DNA from: Carnegiea gigantea
Lineage: Eukaryota; Streptophyta; Magnoliopsida; Caryophyllales; Cactaceae
Length of the DNA stretch: 64,000 bases
Reading direction: 5' to 3'
Assembly (NCBI GenBank): GCA_029747015.1
Contig: JAKOGI010000424.1
Coordinates: 254,501-318,500, forward strand
The notes below the pieces were generated by a model. It saw only the letters and a list, made by a program, of their open reading frames with translations, was not told where the DNA came from and made no database searches. This document shows, one piece after another, positions 36,230 to 48,373 of this stretch; the stretch's first letter is position 1; the number at the start of each line of letters is the position of its first letter. The translations under genes and the position numbers were made by a program.

Positions 36230-36790
36230 TATGCTCAGAGGTATTATGAATGGACACCAATGGAATTTGATCTCCAAATGCAACTTAAATATTCTAAATA
36301 AGAATGGGGTAACATTTTGAAATATCTTAATAATTGTTTTCTAGTTTGTGTTCATAATATTATTATCATTTGTAGACTACCAAATAGCATATGAATGTTG
36401 TCCTAGTTGTTACCCAACCAAAGATACATTGATCATGGTGTTATCTGAAGCAAAAATATATGCATTCAAACAGAAGAAAACTACTATGAAAACAATGAGT
36501 TGTATGAAAGCAATAGAAAAATTTCTACAATATCTTGCTTATGCATCAAATTTCATAAAGGATATTCTTAAACTAAGAAAGCCATTGCAAGAAAAGCCCA
36601 AGAGAGAAGTTGCTTGAACTTGACCTCCATGGAGTCAAAATTTTTCTGAAGCTTAAAAATCACGTGCAAAACTTGGCAAGATCAAGCATTGAGTACTGCA
36701 GTCCAATACTTAAGGTTACAGAAAGAGAAAGGCTTTGTGAATATTATAGTGAATCTTTTGACAAAGAAAAATGCCATCATCTATAGCAGA
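36230..36790 (+). pseudogene. Caulimovirid-like reverse transcriptase/RNase H relic
   Basis: The open piece 36,348-36,617 contains the stretch KFLQYLAYASNFI and later LRKPLQEK. This pattern and spacing fit the region after the catalytic box in plant pararetrovirus (Caulimoviridae) reverse transcriptases. Upstream, around 36,258-36,290, YEWTPMEFDLQ resembles the entry to the palm. The catalytic segment near 36,335-36,365 has lost its paired Asp residues. Downstream, near 36,735-36,780, CEYYSESFDKEKCHH resembles the RNase H region. Stops and deletions throughout make it inactive. It is probably an endogenous pararetrovirus remnant; a very degenerate gypsy polymerase is the main alternative. Confidence 0.5.
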
Positions 36791-37259
36791 AAAGAAATTT
36801 CTTTATATTTTTAATCCTAAAATTATTTCTAACCTAAGAGGATTGCTATGATATACTTGATCTCGTGAAAAACAATCTACCTAGTATACAAGCTAAAAGG
36901 ATACGTCTTGTATTAACAATTATTATTTAACCTATTTTCTTTCTCTAATAAACAAAAACATGTCGGACTAAACCACTCTTTAGCAAACAATTTAACTCAA
37001 GATCATGCTCATGGTGTTCGTTAGATCAAAACTATTTCTAAAAAATGAGGAAATCTAAAGTAAAATGCCATAATATAACGTATCCTTTTATCTATTGAAA
37101 TTATTTTCAATATTTTGATAATACTCTATAGCTAGTAGATCTCACCATGAGTTAGTATCTTCAAAGTATTTAATATGTAATGATTTATTATGTTAGTGTT
37201 GTAAATAAATCACTTAAAATATTTTTTATGATGTCTAAGAAAAAAAAGGAGCCTATGTA

Positions 37260-37904
37260 TATGGCTAGCAAAAAAAACTGTACCTGCCTAAAATCTGCAA
37301 AACTCGCCCCAATGGGTATGGGTATGGGTATGGGTGGTAAAAATTGAAAAAATGGGTATGGGGCTGGTATTACTAAGATGGGTATGGGTATGGGTATAGG
37401 TCGTACCCGCCCTATACCCGTTTAATCAATACCCGCCCCATACCCATCTCATACCTGCCCCATATAAAACACATACCCGTTTGTTTAAAGTTCTAATTTA
37501 TTACTTGTACTTGAATATTTTCTAGTTGCTTTGAGTTGTATGATATTCCAAACTTCGGCAGAACATTTTGTTTAAAACTATAATTGCCAAGTGCTAATTT
37601 ATTATTTTGATTGACAAATTTTTTATTGTATTTGATGTGATATGATATGTTGCCAGAAGCTTGGTTTTAATGTGACATATTAAGTATTTGATATCGAATA
37701 TGAGTACAAAATGGGTTCAATTCTTTTTTGTCTATATGTACGCAAATGAAACCCACATACCCACTATACCCAGTGGGTATGAGTATGAGTATAACTTTAC
37801 AATACCCGATGGATATAGGTATGGGTATCGGTATTAATTTTGAAAATGGGCATGGGTGAGGGTATGGCTAAACCAGCCCCGTACCCGCCCCATTGCTACC
37901 CCAA
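37260..37904. mobile_element. hAT-like non-autonomous element rich in GGGTAT, 645 bp
   Basis: It is flanked by a perfect 8-bp duplication CCTATGTA (37,252-37,259 and 37,905-37,912). Ends are imperfect inverted repeats, TATGGCTAGCAA on the left and TTGGGGTAGCAA on the minus strand at the right. Subterminal regions hold runs of GGGTAT, at about 37,313-37,440 and, inverted or diverged, at 37,750-37,890. There is no coding capacity. The architecture matches the ACCCGA-rich MITE at 10,088-10,420 although the interior sequence differs. Confidence 0.82.
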
Positions 37905-38091
37905 CCTATGTACAACAAAAGTGGCTCAACAAATAATATACATCTTACATTGATTACTATAACTGGTATTTCTATGATATTTTGGAGTTAGAAAGTTCTA
38001 TAATCGCCTCCTCTGACAATTTTGGAGTTGGAGGTGTTAGGTTTTTAGCCAATTTCATCCCCTAAATCATTATTTCATAAAGGGTTATTGT

Positions 38092-38885
38092 CAAGGGCGT
38101 AGCTGTGTGGGAGCAAGGGTATCAATTGAATAGCGTGTATATATATATTTTTAGTTTGCATTTATGCAATGAGGCGCGCAGTGGCCCATTGGGAAGGGTA
38201 CTTGAATAGCGTGTGGATCGGCAATGGAGGTTGCGTGTTTGAAATTGGAGGACTATAGTTGTGAGGCATTTTACAAATTAAGGCGTTTGGATTTTTAGGC
38301 ATTCGGGGTAGTTCGCATGTTTGAGTCTAGTAAACTACAATTTTTGTGGCTTGTTTAAATTAAGATGCATAGTAATTTTGTCATTAATTTTGATATGTAG
38401 TATTTAATTAATTCATCCACCTTGCAAAAATAAAAGATTTGGGATTTGCTTCTAGCTTGATATAAATAAGGAAAATTAAAACAAAAATTTATTTTAAGTT
38501 AACATCAACCTAGAAAGAAAACAATATAAAACGCTTTATCTTTGAAAGCAAAATTAAAGGACAAAAATATTCTTTTTTTAATCTCCAATCATTATTTACA
38601 AATTATTGTGTCCAATATAGTGATTCTAGTCAAATTTGTGTCTAATAATTGTACTAATACCATTTTGAAAAGAGTCAAATGAAAGTTAATTTTGATAAAC
38701 TTGTGAATTTGAAAATCAAATTTGGGAGTTTGAAGATGGAATTTGGTGAATTTGGAATCTCTTCTAGGTTTAGCGCAACATTTTAACTATGTTGTGTCAT
38801 TTAAAAAAAAAAAGAAAAAAAATGTATTAAAAATTAAAGTGCAAATTAGACGAATATTAGGGTTTGAACCCTGACTCCACCACTG
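38092..38885. mobile_element. Possible old DNA transposon remnant
   Basis: The left end CAAGGGCGTAGC and the minus-strand right end CAGTGGTGGAGTC are similar in inverted orientation, of the CAGTGGCGGAGC type seen in plant DNA elements. A convincing target duplication cannot be established because a gypsy LTR begins five bases beyond the right end. No coding region is visible. Confidence 0.35.
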
Positions 38886-38890
38886 GCTAT

Positions 38891-41696
38891 TGTAAGGACT
38901 ATGAAATTCATTATAGTCAATTATGTGAGTTAGATTAATTTAGTCGACTTATTCGGTAAACTTTGTGATTTTGAAACGTATTATATTTGGGCAAGTAATT
39001 GTTCATAGTTATGTGTGTTTTAAATTGATGAAATTATTATTTTTGGAATTTAAGTTATTTGATTTTTGTTAATGTGGGTTAAATTCTAGTCAAACACTAG
39101 TTAAATTGGGTTAAACCCAAATTTCCTTCAATCTAGCTCAATCATTGGATCAAACAAAATAAAAAATGAGTGGATGGGGGCTAAACACGCAAGAAAGAGA
39201 GGAAAGAAGGAAAAAGAAAAGATAGGGGAGGGGCATTTCAGTAGGGAAAGAAAAGATAGGAGGGTTTACTTTCACAATAACACACATGGCTTGGAGGGGG
39301 GGAGGGGGGAGAACAGCGAGAGAGGACAGAAGAACAAGGAAGCAGAAGGAAAGGAGGAAGACGAAGGAAGAGCTTAAGAGAGAAAGAGGTGGCCCAACCC
39401 ACCTCTTCGACTTGCAATTTGGTCCCTCTTCCCCTAAAAACTCAAGTAGGTAAGTCTCTCCCTAATTTATACTAATTTCAAACTAAATTGAATTTTGGAT
39501 TAGTTGTAGAATGTATGTGAATTTGAGAATTATATATGTTTTATGCTTGGATCTAGCAATAATTAAGAGAATGTGGACTTAGAGTTAAAAATTAGAGTTT
39601 TGTGGTAGGATTTGGGAATTTGGTGGTTATGGTATGTTTTGAATGTGAATTATGGCCATGTAAGTGAATTTACACCTTCTTGAAGGCCTGTCAATTTTAC
39701 ATGCCCATTTGTTGAAATTATATGAATTAAGTTTGGGATCATAATTTTACATGCCAATTTGTTTTCTTTAGACAAAAAACAATATAAAGAAATTTTGATG
39801 GATGAGAAATCAAAAGAAAAAGAAAATGTGCATATTAATGTATACATAAAGATATCTTATGTAATGTGGTAGATGTTTGGCAAGGTAGAGGTCAACATTG
39901 ACCATTATGAATTCGTGTGTGCTATGGAATGTTACTAAATTAATAGATGTTATTTTCCTTAGTGAAGCTCTAGCACATATTTTAGCTAGAGGAACTTGAG
40001 AATGAGGAGTTGCTCTAATTATGGAATAAATGTTGGCTCTTGTGGTAATTGGCAAATCGCTAAACCTAATACGAGAATTGTGAAAGAGAACTATGCTCAT
40101 AATTTTTAGTACATTATTTGTTAAGTTAAGCGATTGGTGTCTGCTTAATAAGTTCGCAAGTTCCTTCCATGGTATTTATAATATGCTTGTGATGCTTTTT
40201 GACTAATGAACTGTTGTCTCATTTTTATCTTGAAAGATGTGTTGGATGCAGAGTCTAGATGAGACTAGGTTTTACGAGCACTTGAACTTTCTGACGTCTT
40301 CTGAGTATGTGTTTGGTGGTTTTAAAATGATGTGTTCAAGTTGCCCTTAACTATTATGTCGTTTGAGATGCTTTATCGAGATGTTGAAATTATTATGGGC
40401 TCTAAACAAGTTGATTGAGTAGCTAATTTCAAAAAGGGAATTTTCTTGTGGAAGTTTTGTATTCCACCAAGTTGTTGATTTTGGAAAAATATTCTTGTTG
40501 TTGTGAATGACTTGAAGGTTTTGCGATAGGGTCTAGTTCTAAATAAGAGTTCAACCTATGCTTACCAGGCCGTGAGATCCAGATGTATTTTTGGGTTTGC
40601 AAAAGTCAACCTATGCATGTCAAGTTAATCTTACATAAGTATCCGACAAGTATGCCTTTCACCTATATTGAGAAAAAACACTAGACTGATAATTATTAAA
40701 TGCCCCAAGCATGAGTTTTGATCTTAAAAGGTAGAATTTATGATTTCCCTTAGGGTTTTAATAGAAGCAATGACTTTAAAGAGTTTTCATTTCTATTCAA
40801 CTAAAATTGAAATTTTAACGTATTTGCAAGTAGTTTGCAAATATGGGCAAGAAAATAATTTCTATGGTGAAAATGGGTCACTTTTAATAAGATTCTAAGT
40901 GGAAACAAGAAGAATGAGACTTTCAGTTTCATTTTGCTGAAAGTTTGCAAGAGCAATTTCTTACACATATTCCGATGCTGCTAATATACTATTAATATTT
41001 ACGTGCTATTAAATAATGTATGATGTGCAAATGTCTTTAGGTTTTAAGGGTGTCAGTTATCCATTGAGCCTGTAGGTTGCTTATCCCCTCTTTTTTCCCT
41101 TTTTCGGGTTTAGAGTAAGTCTCGTCTTCATGGAAGGACAACACATTTGGTTCTTAATTCATGTTGGGAATGTTGGCTCATTACTTTATTTTTAAATGCA
41201 CCTTATGTAATTTTTTTTGGGGTGGAGTTTTGTCCTTTGGACTTGTAAAGTTGTAGTACATTCTTAGCTTGGCTTTGTTGATCTCCTCAGGGTCAACACC
41301 ACCTACCCCATCCCCGAACATGTTATAACAATTTCTTGGGATTGTAGGGTTGGTTTGGCACTTGGGTGTGTAATCCATGGGGACTTTGCCTCCTTTCTTT
41401 AAACTTGCTCAATAGTGGCTCATTAACAGGTGATCAGTACTCCGAGCATGTAGCTCTTAGAAGAAGTCTCATGAATGATCCTAATGATGTGTTCATAGGT
41501 TGATCATCTTTCTTGCCTTTGCATAGTACAGTTATTCAAGTAGGACCTCATGAATTGTTTTAAAAAATAAAAATTATCCTATTCTTTCCTAATTCCTAAG
41601 TAGTTTAGAGTTAGCTTTAATCTTAGTTTAGCCTTAAGGATTTCATAATGGAGTCTTAGCAATGTAACATTCTTTAAGTGAAGGAGGGGTGTTACA
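38891..41696 (+). mobile_element. 5' LTR of the plus-strand gypsy element
   Basis: This 2,806-bp LTR is homologous along its length to 43,498-46,368. A purine-rich segment lies at about 39,165-39,375. No ORF inside it is credible. Confidence 0.88.
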
Positions 41697-41701
41697 CTTG
41701 G

Positions 41702-41714
41702 TGGTATCAGAGCC
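41702..41714 (+). other. Primer-binding site of the plus-strand gypsy element
   Basis: TGGTATCAGAGCC is complementary to the 3' end of initiator tRNA-Met and lies six bases after the 5' LTR. Confidence 0.88.
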
Positions 41715-42439
41715 ATAGGTTGCATGATGATTTGTGGTGTGCATGAATTGCCTAAAAGTGTGTGATTCATGTGTCATTCATGATTGTTCCCACAATTTAT
41801 GAATACATGCTTATGTGTTTAATGTGATGGCTAGGATGGTGTTTGACCATAGCAACTATGTTTGTATACCCTTTTGGATGATGGCGTGGAAGCTATCTTC
41901 TTTTGGAGATGCCTTGACGCCTTACACTTGACCATCAAGTTAGGTACTTTATGGGGAATATTCTGAGTATAGGCCCCTAGGCTAAGATTGTTATCAGTCT
42001 CCGTTAGTGGATGTCTCCTTATCGATGGACTGACTTTATCTATAGCGAGATAGCAAACTTCCTTCACCTTTTTGAGCCTTAGCTCAATAATCTTGGTGAT
42101 AACCCCTTCGAGAGGCAAGTAGTAGACCAACTTAGTCTAAATGAACTTGTAGGGCCTGTTTAGGGACAAATGATTGCAGGGGGATGACAAGGGTGAATAG
42201 TATTCAAGATTTAATTGATGACAGACCTTTTTATGTTCCCCAAGCCATGAGATGCAGAAGAGTAGCTTGTATGTAGGTACCATGGGTAGATGCTCATACT
42301 ACTCTACGAGCTGGGAAGGCACTATAGCTTGCATGCTCAAGTTAATAGAAGAAGAGGATTATATAGAGTATGCACCTATCATGCAGCTATCGAAGTGAAT
42401 AGTCCCAGAGAATAAGCCTGAGGGTTATGACCAATATGT
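41715..42439 (+). other. Unassigned internal stretch of the plus-strand gypsy element
   Basis: This lies between the primer-binding site and the integrase relic, where gag and most of pol should be. I cannot recognise gag, protease or reverse transcriptase motifs in any frame. It may be heavily decayed gag or filler from rearrangement. Confidence 0.5.
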
Positions 42440-43480
42440 TGTGGACGACCAAACATCACAATGGCATTTGGGTAGTGGTTGATAGATTAACCAAAGCTGC
42501 TCACTTTCTTGCCATTAAGATCACTTTTACTATAGAACTTGCAGATTTATACAACCAAGAGATAGTTAGACTGCCTGGTGTATACCTTAGCATCATTTGA
42601 GATCACGATATAAAGTTGACCCCAAAATTTTCGAGTGACTTTCAAGCATCTATAGCTACAAAATCACATTTAAGTATAATTTCCATCATAAGTCAGATGG
42701 ACAGTTAGAGAGGATAATCCAGGCTTTGGAAGACATTTAAGGGCATGCGCCCTAGACTATACAGACAACTGGGATCATTACATGCCTCTAGTAAAGTTTG
42801 TATACAACAATAGCTATCACGCTAGCATTGGTTTAACCCCATTTGAAGCACTATATGCACAATAATGTAGGTCGCTTATCTATTGGGATGAAGTAGGGGA
42901 AAGAGAACCATCTAAAGTAGAGTTGATTGATCAAACCATTCGAAGAAGATTTCAGGTGGCTCAAGCAGATGAAAAGTTATGCAGACACTAGAAGAAGTCG
43001 TTGGAGTTTGAAGTAGAAGACTATGCATTCATAAAAGTTTGACCCCTTGAAGAAAGTCCGAGATTGGGGTAAAAAGGTAAACTTAGTCCTAGATTCATCG
43101 GACCATTTAGAATACTACAAAGAGTGGGACCTACAGTTTACTAATTGGCCTTACCACCCTCCTTTCAAGGCATACACAAGGTGTTTCATGTTTTCAACCT
43201 CCACAAGTATGTGCATGGCCCGGAAAAGTATGAGCATAAACTAATGCATATCAGTTGCAATGAACCCCTCTGAATCAAAAAGAATATTACTTTTATTGAG
43301 GAACCGATACGCTTGAAAAGAAGAGCAAGGAAGCTAAGAAGCACACCTATTCCATATGTCAAAGTTCTACGGAAGCATCACAAAGTGGCCGAAGCCACTC
43401 GGGAGCCTGAACAAGAAATACGAAAAAAAAGTAACCCATCCTCTTTACTACAGGCATCCAAAATTTTGAGGATGAAATTT
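42440..43480 (+). pseudogene. Integrase relic of the plus-strand gypsy element
   Basis: From about 42,455 one frame reads IWVVVDRLTKAAHFLAI, the usual entry to the gypsy integrase core with the first catalytic Asp. The second Asp lies in DHDIKLTPKF after an in-frame stop near 42,600. Later pieces in shifting frames match the post-core region: RRARKLRSTPIPYVKVLRKH at 43,316-43,380 is the C-terminal tail typical of Tekay/Del-type elements, just before the polypurine tract. At least four frame changes or stops occur. Confidence 0.83.
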
Positions 43481-43485
43481 GCTAA

Positions 43486-43497
43486 AGCTGGGGAGAG
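43486..43497 (+). other. Polypurine tract of the plus-strand gypsy element
   Basis: AGCTGGGGAGAG lies directly before the 3' LTR. Confidence 0.82.
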
Positions 43498-46368
43498 TGT
43501 AAGGACCATTAAACTCGTTATAGTTAATTACGTGAGTTAGGTTAATTTAATCGACTTATTCAGTAAACTTTGTGATTTATGACATATTATATTTGGGCAA
43601 ATATCCATTCATGGTTATGTGTGTTTTAAATTAATGAATTTATTATTTTTAAAATTTATGTTATTTAATTTTTCTTAATGTCGGTTAAATTCTAGTCAAA
43701 CACTGGTTAAATTGGGTCAAAACCCATGTCCCTTTTCAATCGAGTTCAACTATTGGGTCAAAAAATTTAAAAAAAAGTGGATGGGGGCTAACCACGTGGG
43801 AAAGAGAGGAAAGAAGGAAAAAAAATGAAAAAGAAAAGAAAGGGGAGGGGGTGTCTTATTAGGGAAAGAAAAGAAAATGGGGGTTTACTTTCATAGTAAC
43901 ATAAACACACACACAACTAGAGGGGGGGGGAGAGAGAGAGAGGAGGAGGAGGAGGAGGAGGAGGTGAAGAAGAAGAAGAAGAAGAAGAAGAAGAAGAAGA
44001 AGAAGAAGAAGAAGAAGAAGGAGGAGGAGGAGGAGGAGAAGAAGAAGCAGCCTAGGAGAGAAGGAGAAGCAACCCACCTCTTCGACTTGCAATTCGGCCC
44101 CTCGTCATTTAAAAACTCATTTTGGGTAACTTTCTCCCTAATTTATACTAATTTCAAACTAAATTAAATTTTGGTTAATTATAGAATGTATGTGAGTTTA
44201 AGAATTATCTAGGTTTTATGCTTGCATCTATCAATAATTAGTAAAATGTGGACTTGGAGTTGAAAATTAGGGTTTTATGTTGGGATTTGGAAAGTAAATG
44301 GTATGGCATGTTTTGGACAGGAATCATGGCCATGTGAGTGAATTTATACCTTCTTGGAGACCCATGAATGTTACATGTCCATTTCTTGAAATTATATGAA
44401 TTAAATTTGGGACCACAATTTTGGTATTTTATGACTTAAAGAATGCGAAAAGTTGGGTTGTAATAGTAGAGGGCTATTTTGTTTTCTTTAGACAAAAAAG
44501 TACAAAGAAATTTGAGGGATGAGAAATCGAAAGGCAAAAAAAAAGATGTTCATATTAATGCATGCATAAATTTAGCTTGTGTAATGTGGTGGAGGCAAGG
44601 TAGAGGTGAGCCTTGTGCATCATGAATTCGTTTAGGACATGAAATGCTACTATGTTAATTTTTTTTTTTAAAGCAAGGCTTTAGGATGGATTTTAGGTAG
44701 AGGAACTTGAGATTGAGGAGTTGCTCTAATTAGGGAATAAACATTGGCTCATGTTGTAATTGGCACATCGCTAGGATTAATAGCAAGAATGATGAAAGAG
44801 AACTATGCTCATAATTATTAGTAACTCATTCGTTAAGTTAAGCGGTTGGTGGTCATCTAAAAAGTTCACAAGCTCCTCCCATGTTATTTATAATAAGCTT
44901 ATGATGCTTTGTTGATTAATCAAACCCTGTGTCATTTTATCTTGTAAGATAGTCTGGATGCAAAATCAAGATGGCAGGAAGTTTTACAAGCTCTTGAACT
45001 TTATAACGCCATGTTCCAAATATGTGTTTGATGCTTTTAGAATGATGTGTTCAAGTTACCCTTAACTATTATGTCATTTGGGATGCTTTATCAAGATTTT
45101 GAAATTATTATGGGTTGATTTACTAGCTAAAAATGTTGAAAAGGGAATTTTCTTGTGGAAGTTTTGTATTCCACCAAGTTGTTGAATTTAGAAAAATATT
45201 CTTGTTGTTGTGACTGACTCTAGGTTTTATGATATGGTCTAGCTCTAAAGAAGAGTTTGGCGCATGCGTAGCAGGTTGAGGGATCCCCAATGCATTTTTA
45301 GGTTTCCAAAAGGTAATCTATGCGTCTAAGGTAAATCTTAACTTGATGAGGGTAGAGGATACAACTTAAGTGTCTGCAGATATGTGTTTCACCTGTATTG
45401 AGAAAGAACTCCAAATTAACAATAATTCAATGCTGCAAGGATGAGTTTTGATCCTAAAAAGTAAAATTCATGATTTTTCTATGGGTTCTAACATAAGTGG
45501 TGACTTTTAAAGAGTTTTTAGTTCCATTCAGCTAAAACAAAAAATTTGTTCAAAACTTGTTTGCAAGTAGTTTGCAAGTATGAGTGACAAAATGATTTAT
45601 ATCATGCAAATGGGTCACTTTTAACAAGATTCTAAGTTTGCAAAAGCAATTTATTACCCCTAGCTATTCCAAAACTACTAATATACTATTAATATTTGTG
45701 CTCTATTAAATAATGTCCCATATGGAAATGTTTTTGGATTTTAGGGGTGTCAATTATCTACTGAGTGTATGGTTTGCTCACCCCCCCTCCCTTTCTAGGT
45801 TCAAAGTAAGTCTCACCTTTGTGGAAGGACAATACTCTTGGTTATCAATTCCTGCTGAGGATGTTAGTTCATTGCATTGTTTTTTAAATGCTCCTCATGT
45901 AAACTACTTTAAAGTGGAGCTACAAGTTCTAGTACATTCTTAGTTTGACTCCATTAGCCTCCTTATGGTCAACACCACCTGCCTCATTCCTGAACATGTT
46001 ATAACAGTTTCTTGGGTGTTGTAGGGTTGGCATCTAGGTGTGTAACCCCTGGGGACTTGGTTTCCTTTCTCTAAACTTGCTCAGCAATGGGTCATTAACA
46101 GGTGATCAGTACTCTGAGCAGGTAGCTTGTGAAGGAAGTGTCACGAATGATCCTAATGATTTGTTCATAAGTTGGTCAGTTTTCTAGTTTGTGTTTAGCG
46201 CAATTATTCAAGAGGGACCTAACGATGTGTCTTTTTTTAAAAAAAATACCCCATTCTTTCCTAAATCCTATGTAATTTAGAGTTAGCTTTAATCTTAATT
46301 TAGCCTTAAGGAGTCCAAAATGGAGACTTGGCAATGCCATAATCCTCCAATGAATGAGGAGTGTTACA
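43498..46368 (+). mobile_element. 3' LTR of the plus-strand gypsy element
   Basis: This 2,871-bp LTR begins TGTAAGGACC and ends GTTACA. It differs from its partner mainly by many substitutions and by a purine microsatellite at 43,920-44,050. Confidence 0.88.
43920..44050 (+). repeat. GGA/GAA purine microsatellite inside the 3' LTR
   Basis: A GA run is followed by (GGA)n, (GAA)n of about 20 units and (GGA)n again. The homologous part of the 5' LTR (about 39,290-39,375) is purine-rich but has no such array, so it expanded after insertion. Lys/Glu- or Leu-rich open frames across it are artefacts of the repeat. Confidence 0.9.
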
Positions 46369-46373
46369 GTTAT

Positions 46374-47654
46374 GAATATTGAAATCAAAAACCAATGATG
46401 TTCTTTATTTAGACTATTAAACTAGTTAGTCCATGCTTAAAGAGATTGATTTGATTTGCACAAAATTGGTCTAATAAGTGCTCCTATATTAAAAAGCATT
46501 CATAATTCTATACAAAGTGTAATAATTGAGCACAAGAATGGAAAAGCCAAACCAACTCATTGTCCACATTAATCAGTTGATCTAAATTATTATGTAGATC
46601 TTCAACTAGGCTGGATTGAGAAATGATAACAATAGTAACTGAACTAGCTATAATAAGAGGTAGTGGGTTTTTAAAACCTTTATCGCCAAAGATAGTATGC
46701 GAATGAATGACGAATGACATTAATGCACTGTGAAAATACTATGTTTGAGTACCATGGTGAGTGGAGTGGATATATAAAGCTTCAAGTTGTATGTGTTCTC
46801 ATAAGATATCTTTGATTATCTCTCTCACATTAGAGCCGAAAAATTCAAGACATATCTATATAGTTTATTTGAGAAACGGGATTATTGGCATCCAAAAAGT
46901 TTAATATACAATCATATTGATGATAATATAATGTAAAATTAACGATACAATCGGCACTTATACAATCATTATAAGAAGTTAAATATACTAAACACAAGCA
47001 CATTCTGTTAGGAGTTTTACAAATATCATCGGCACGAATGTAACCCAAAATTAAGGCCCTTTTTTAACTACTAAAATGTTATTAATGGGAATGAGATTAA
47101 GTTTTCAAATGAACAGGACTTATCTATTATCATGGAATACGAAGTAAAATGTGTTATGTGAAATTTAATGGTGAGACATCTTATTTTCAATACCAATTTG
47201 CAACAAGATTGCTTTAAAGATAGTTTTTCTTAATAAACCAAATTGATTGATGTTACTGTTGTTTAGAGCTTTTATGTTGTTTCTAGTGGTACAAAAAAAA
47301 ACTATTAATTTGCAAATGAATAGGACTAATCCATTATCTTGGAATACTACACTAATGTAAAGGGTGTTTAGTGAAATTTGATTTGGTGAGAAATCTTATT
47401 TTCAATACCAATTTGCAAAAAGATTGCTTTAAAGATAGTTTTTCTTGATAGAACAAATTGATGGATATTATAGTGGCATTATGTGGATATATGAATCAAA
47501 TCCTACTTCTTAAAGTTCTAGTAATATTTTTAAAGGTGTACCAATAAAATGATTTTAAGATGAATGCATTTTAAATTGAATTGTTTGATCATACTTATAT
47601 GTGCTCGATATTCATTTCCTGACCTAAGCAGTGAACCCAATTTTTGAAAATAGG
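46374..47654. other. Non-coding stretch with no gene recognised
   Basis: AT-rich, with only short, random-looking open frames. It contains the imperfect tandem duplication listed separately. Confidence 0.6.
47107..47470 (+). repeat. Imperfect tandem duplication of about 150 bp
   Basis: Segments 47,107-47,255 and 47,312-47,465 share long blocks such as CTTATTTTCAATACCAATTT and GATTGCTTTAAAGATAGTTT in the same order, about 205 bp apart. I do not recognise the sequence. Confidence 0.75.
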
Positions 47655-47816
47655 CACTAGTAGAAATTTGTTTATTTATGACCAAACATTTACAATAGTG
47701 TAAAAAACTGTTGCTAGTGATATATGATTACATCATAATATAAATTCTCTCGTAAATCATTTAGTTATCTACAATGGTAATAGTGACCAATCGTGAATTA
47801 AGTACACTATTATGAT

Positions 47817-48354
47817 ACAATAACAACACTACCTCCCAGTGGGAATTCCGCTTTCACGGGGTCTGGGGAGATCCAGATATGAACAACCTTATCTCTACGG
47901 GCATCCCTACCTGTAGAGTGGTTGAATCTAAGAGATCTATAAAACAAGATTTTATAAAAACATTTTATAGAAGAAGGATTTTGTGAAAATATTTAATGGA
48001 AAAAAAACTAAGGATGCGCAGTAAGGAATGAACTAAGAAATTCTAATAAATCAGGTAGTTGTAGCTATGTAAACAAAAGTATAACATAACTACAACATAG
48101 CCGAGGAAGGTCCTATACCTTTACACACAGAGGCAGGCAAACAATGTCTCTTCGCAGATATAAGTACTACCTACATATAAACACAACATATAGAAAAACC
48201 ATAACCAAAACTATTCTACTGCAACAGAAAAACCACAACCAAATTAGGTGGCCAACTCTCTGGGATCTAAAATCCTAATCCTATCCTGTCAAAGTTTCCT
48301 ATTCTGAGCCATGTCCTCTGTCAATCCTACAACTTGCAAGTCCTATGACCAATC
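47817..48354 (-). mobile_element. 5'-truncated RTE-like LINE or SINE insertion
   Basis: Its 3' end on the minus strand carries CTCCCCAGACCCCGTGAAAGCGG and a short, degraded TTG/TTAT tail, the same 3' signature as the minimal copy at 59,544-59,605. It is flanked by a 19-bp near-identical repeat, TTAAGTACACTATTATGAT (47,798-47,816) and its one-mismatch partner (48,355-48,373). The minus-strand 5' portion near 48,330-48,240 looks like the decayed end of a LINE reverse transcriptase ORF. Truncation and a long target duplication fit target-primed reverse transcription. Confidence 0.68.
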
Positions 48355-48373
48355 TTAAGTACGCTATTATGAT

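Larger units (their letters stand above)
38891..46368 (+). mobile_element. Gypsy retrotransposon, plus strand, internally deleted
   Basis: Two direct LTRs (38,891-41,696 and 43,498-46,368) begin TGTAAGGAC and end GTTACA. A TGGTATCAGAGCC primer-binding site follows the left LTR and an AGCTGGGGAGAG polypurine tract precedes the right. Flanks GCTAT (38,886-38,890) and GTTAT (46,369-46,373) match at four of five bases, consistent with a target duplication plus one transition. The internal region is only 1.8 kb and retains part of integrase; gag, protease and reverse transcriptase are missing. LTR divergence is clearly larger than for the Sirevirus, so this is an old insertion. Confidence 0.88.

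Noticed and set aside
37313..37440. GGGTATGGGTATGGGTAT array as an interstitial telomere
   Set aside because: The usual plant telomere unit is TTTAGGG; the array lies inside a hAT-like element with an 8-bp target duplication.
39174..39377. Lys/Glu/Arg-rich open frame in the gypsy 5' LTR
   Set aside because: Purine-rich LTR sequence; the frame is not kept in the 3' LTR.
41702..41714. tRNA-like TGGTATCAGAGC segments here and at 29,610 and 55,384
   Set aside because: Too short for tRNA genes; they are primer-binding sites complementary to initiator tRNA-Met.
43859..44167. Poly-Leu (minus) and poly-Lys/Glu (plus) open frames
   Set aside because: They are direct translations of the GGA/GAA microsatellite in the LTR.
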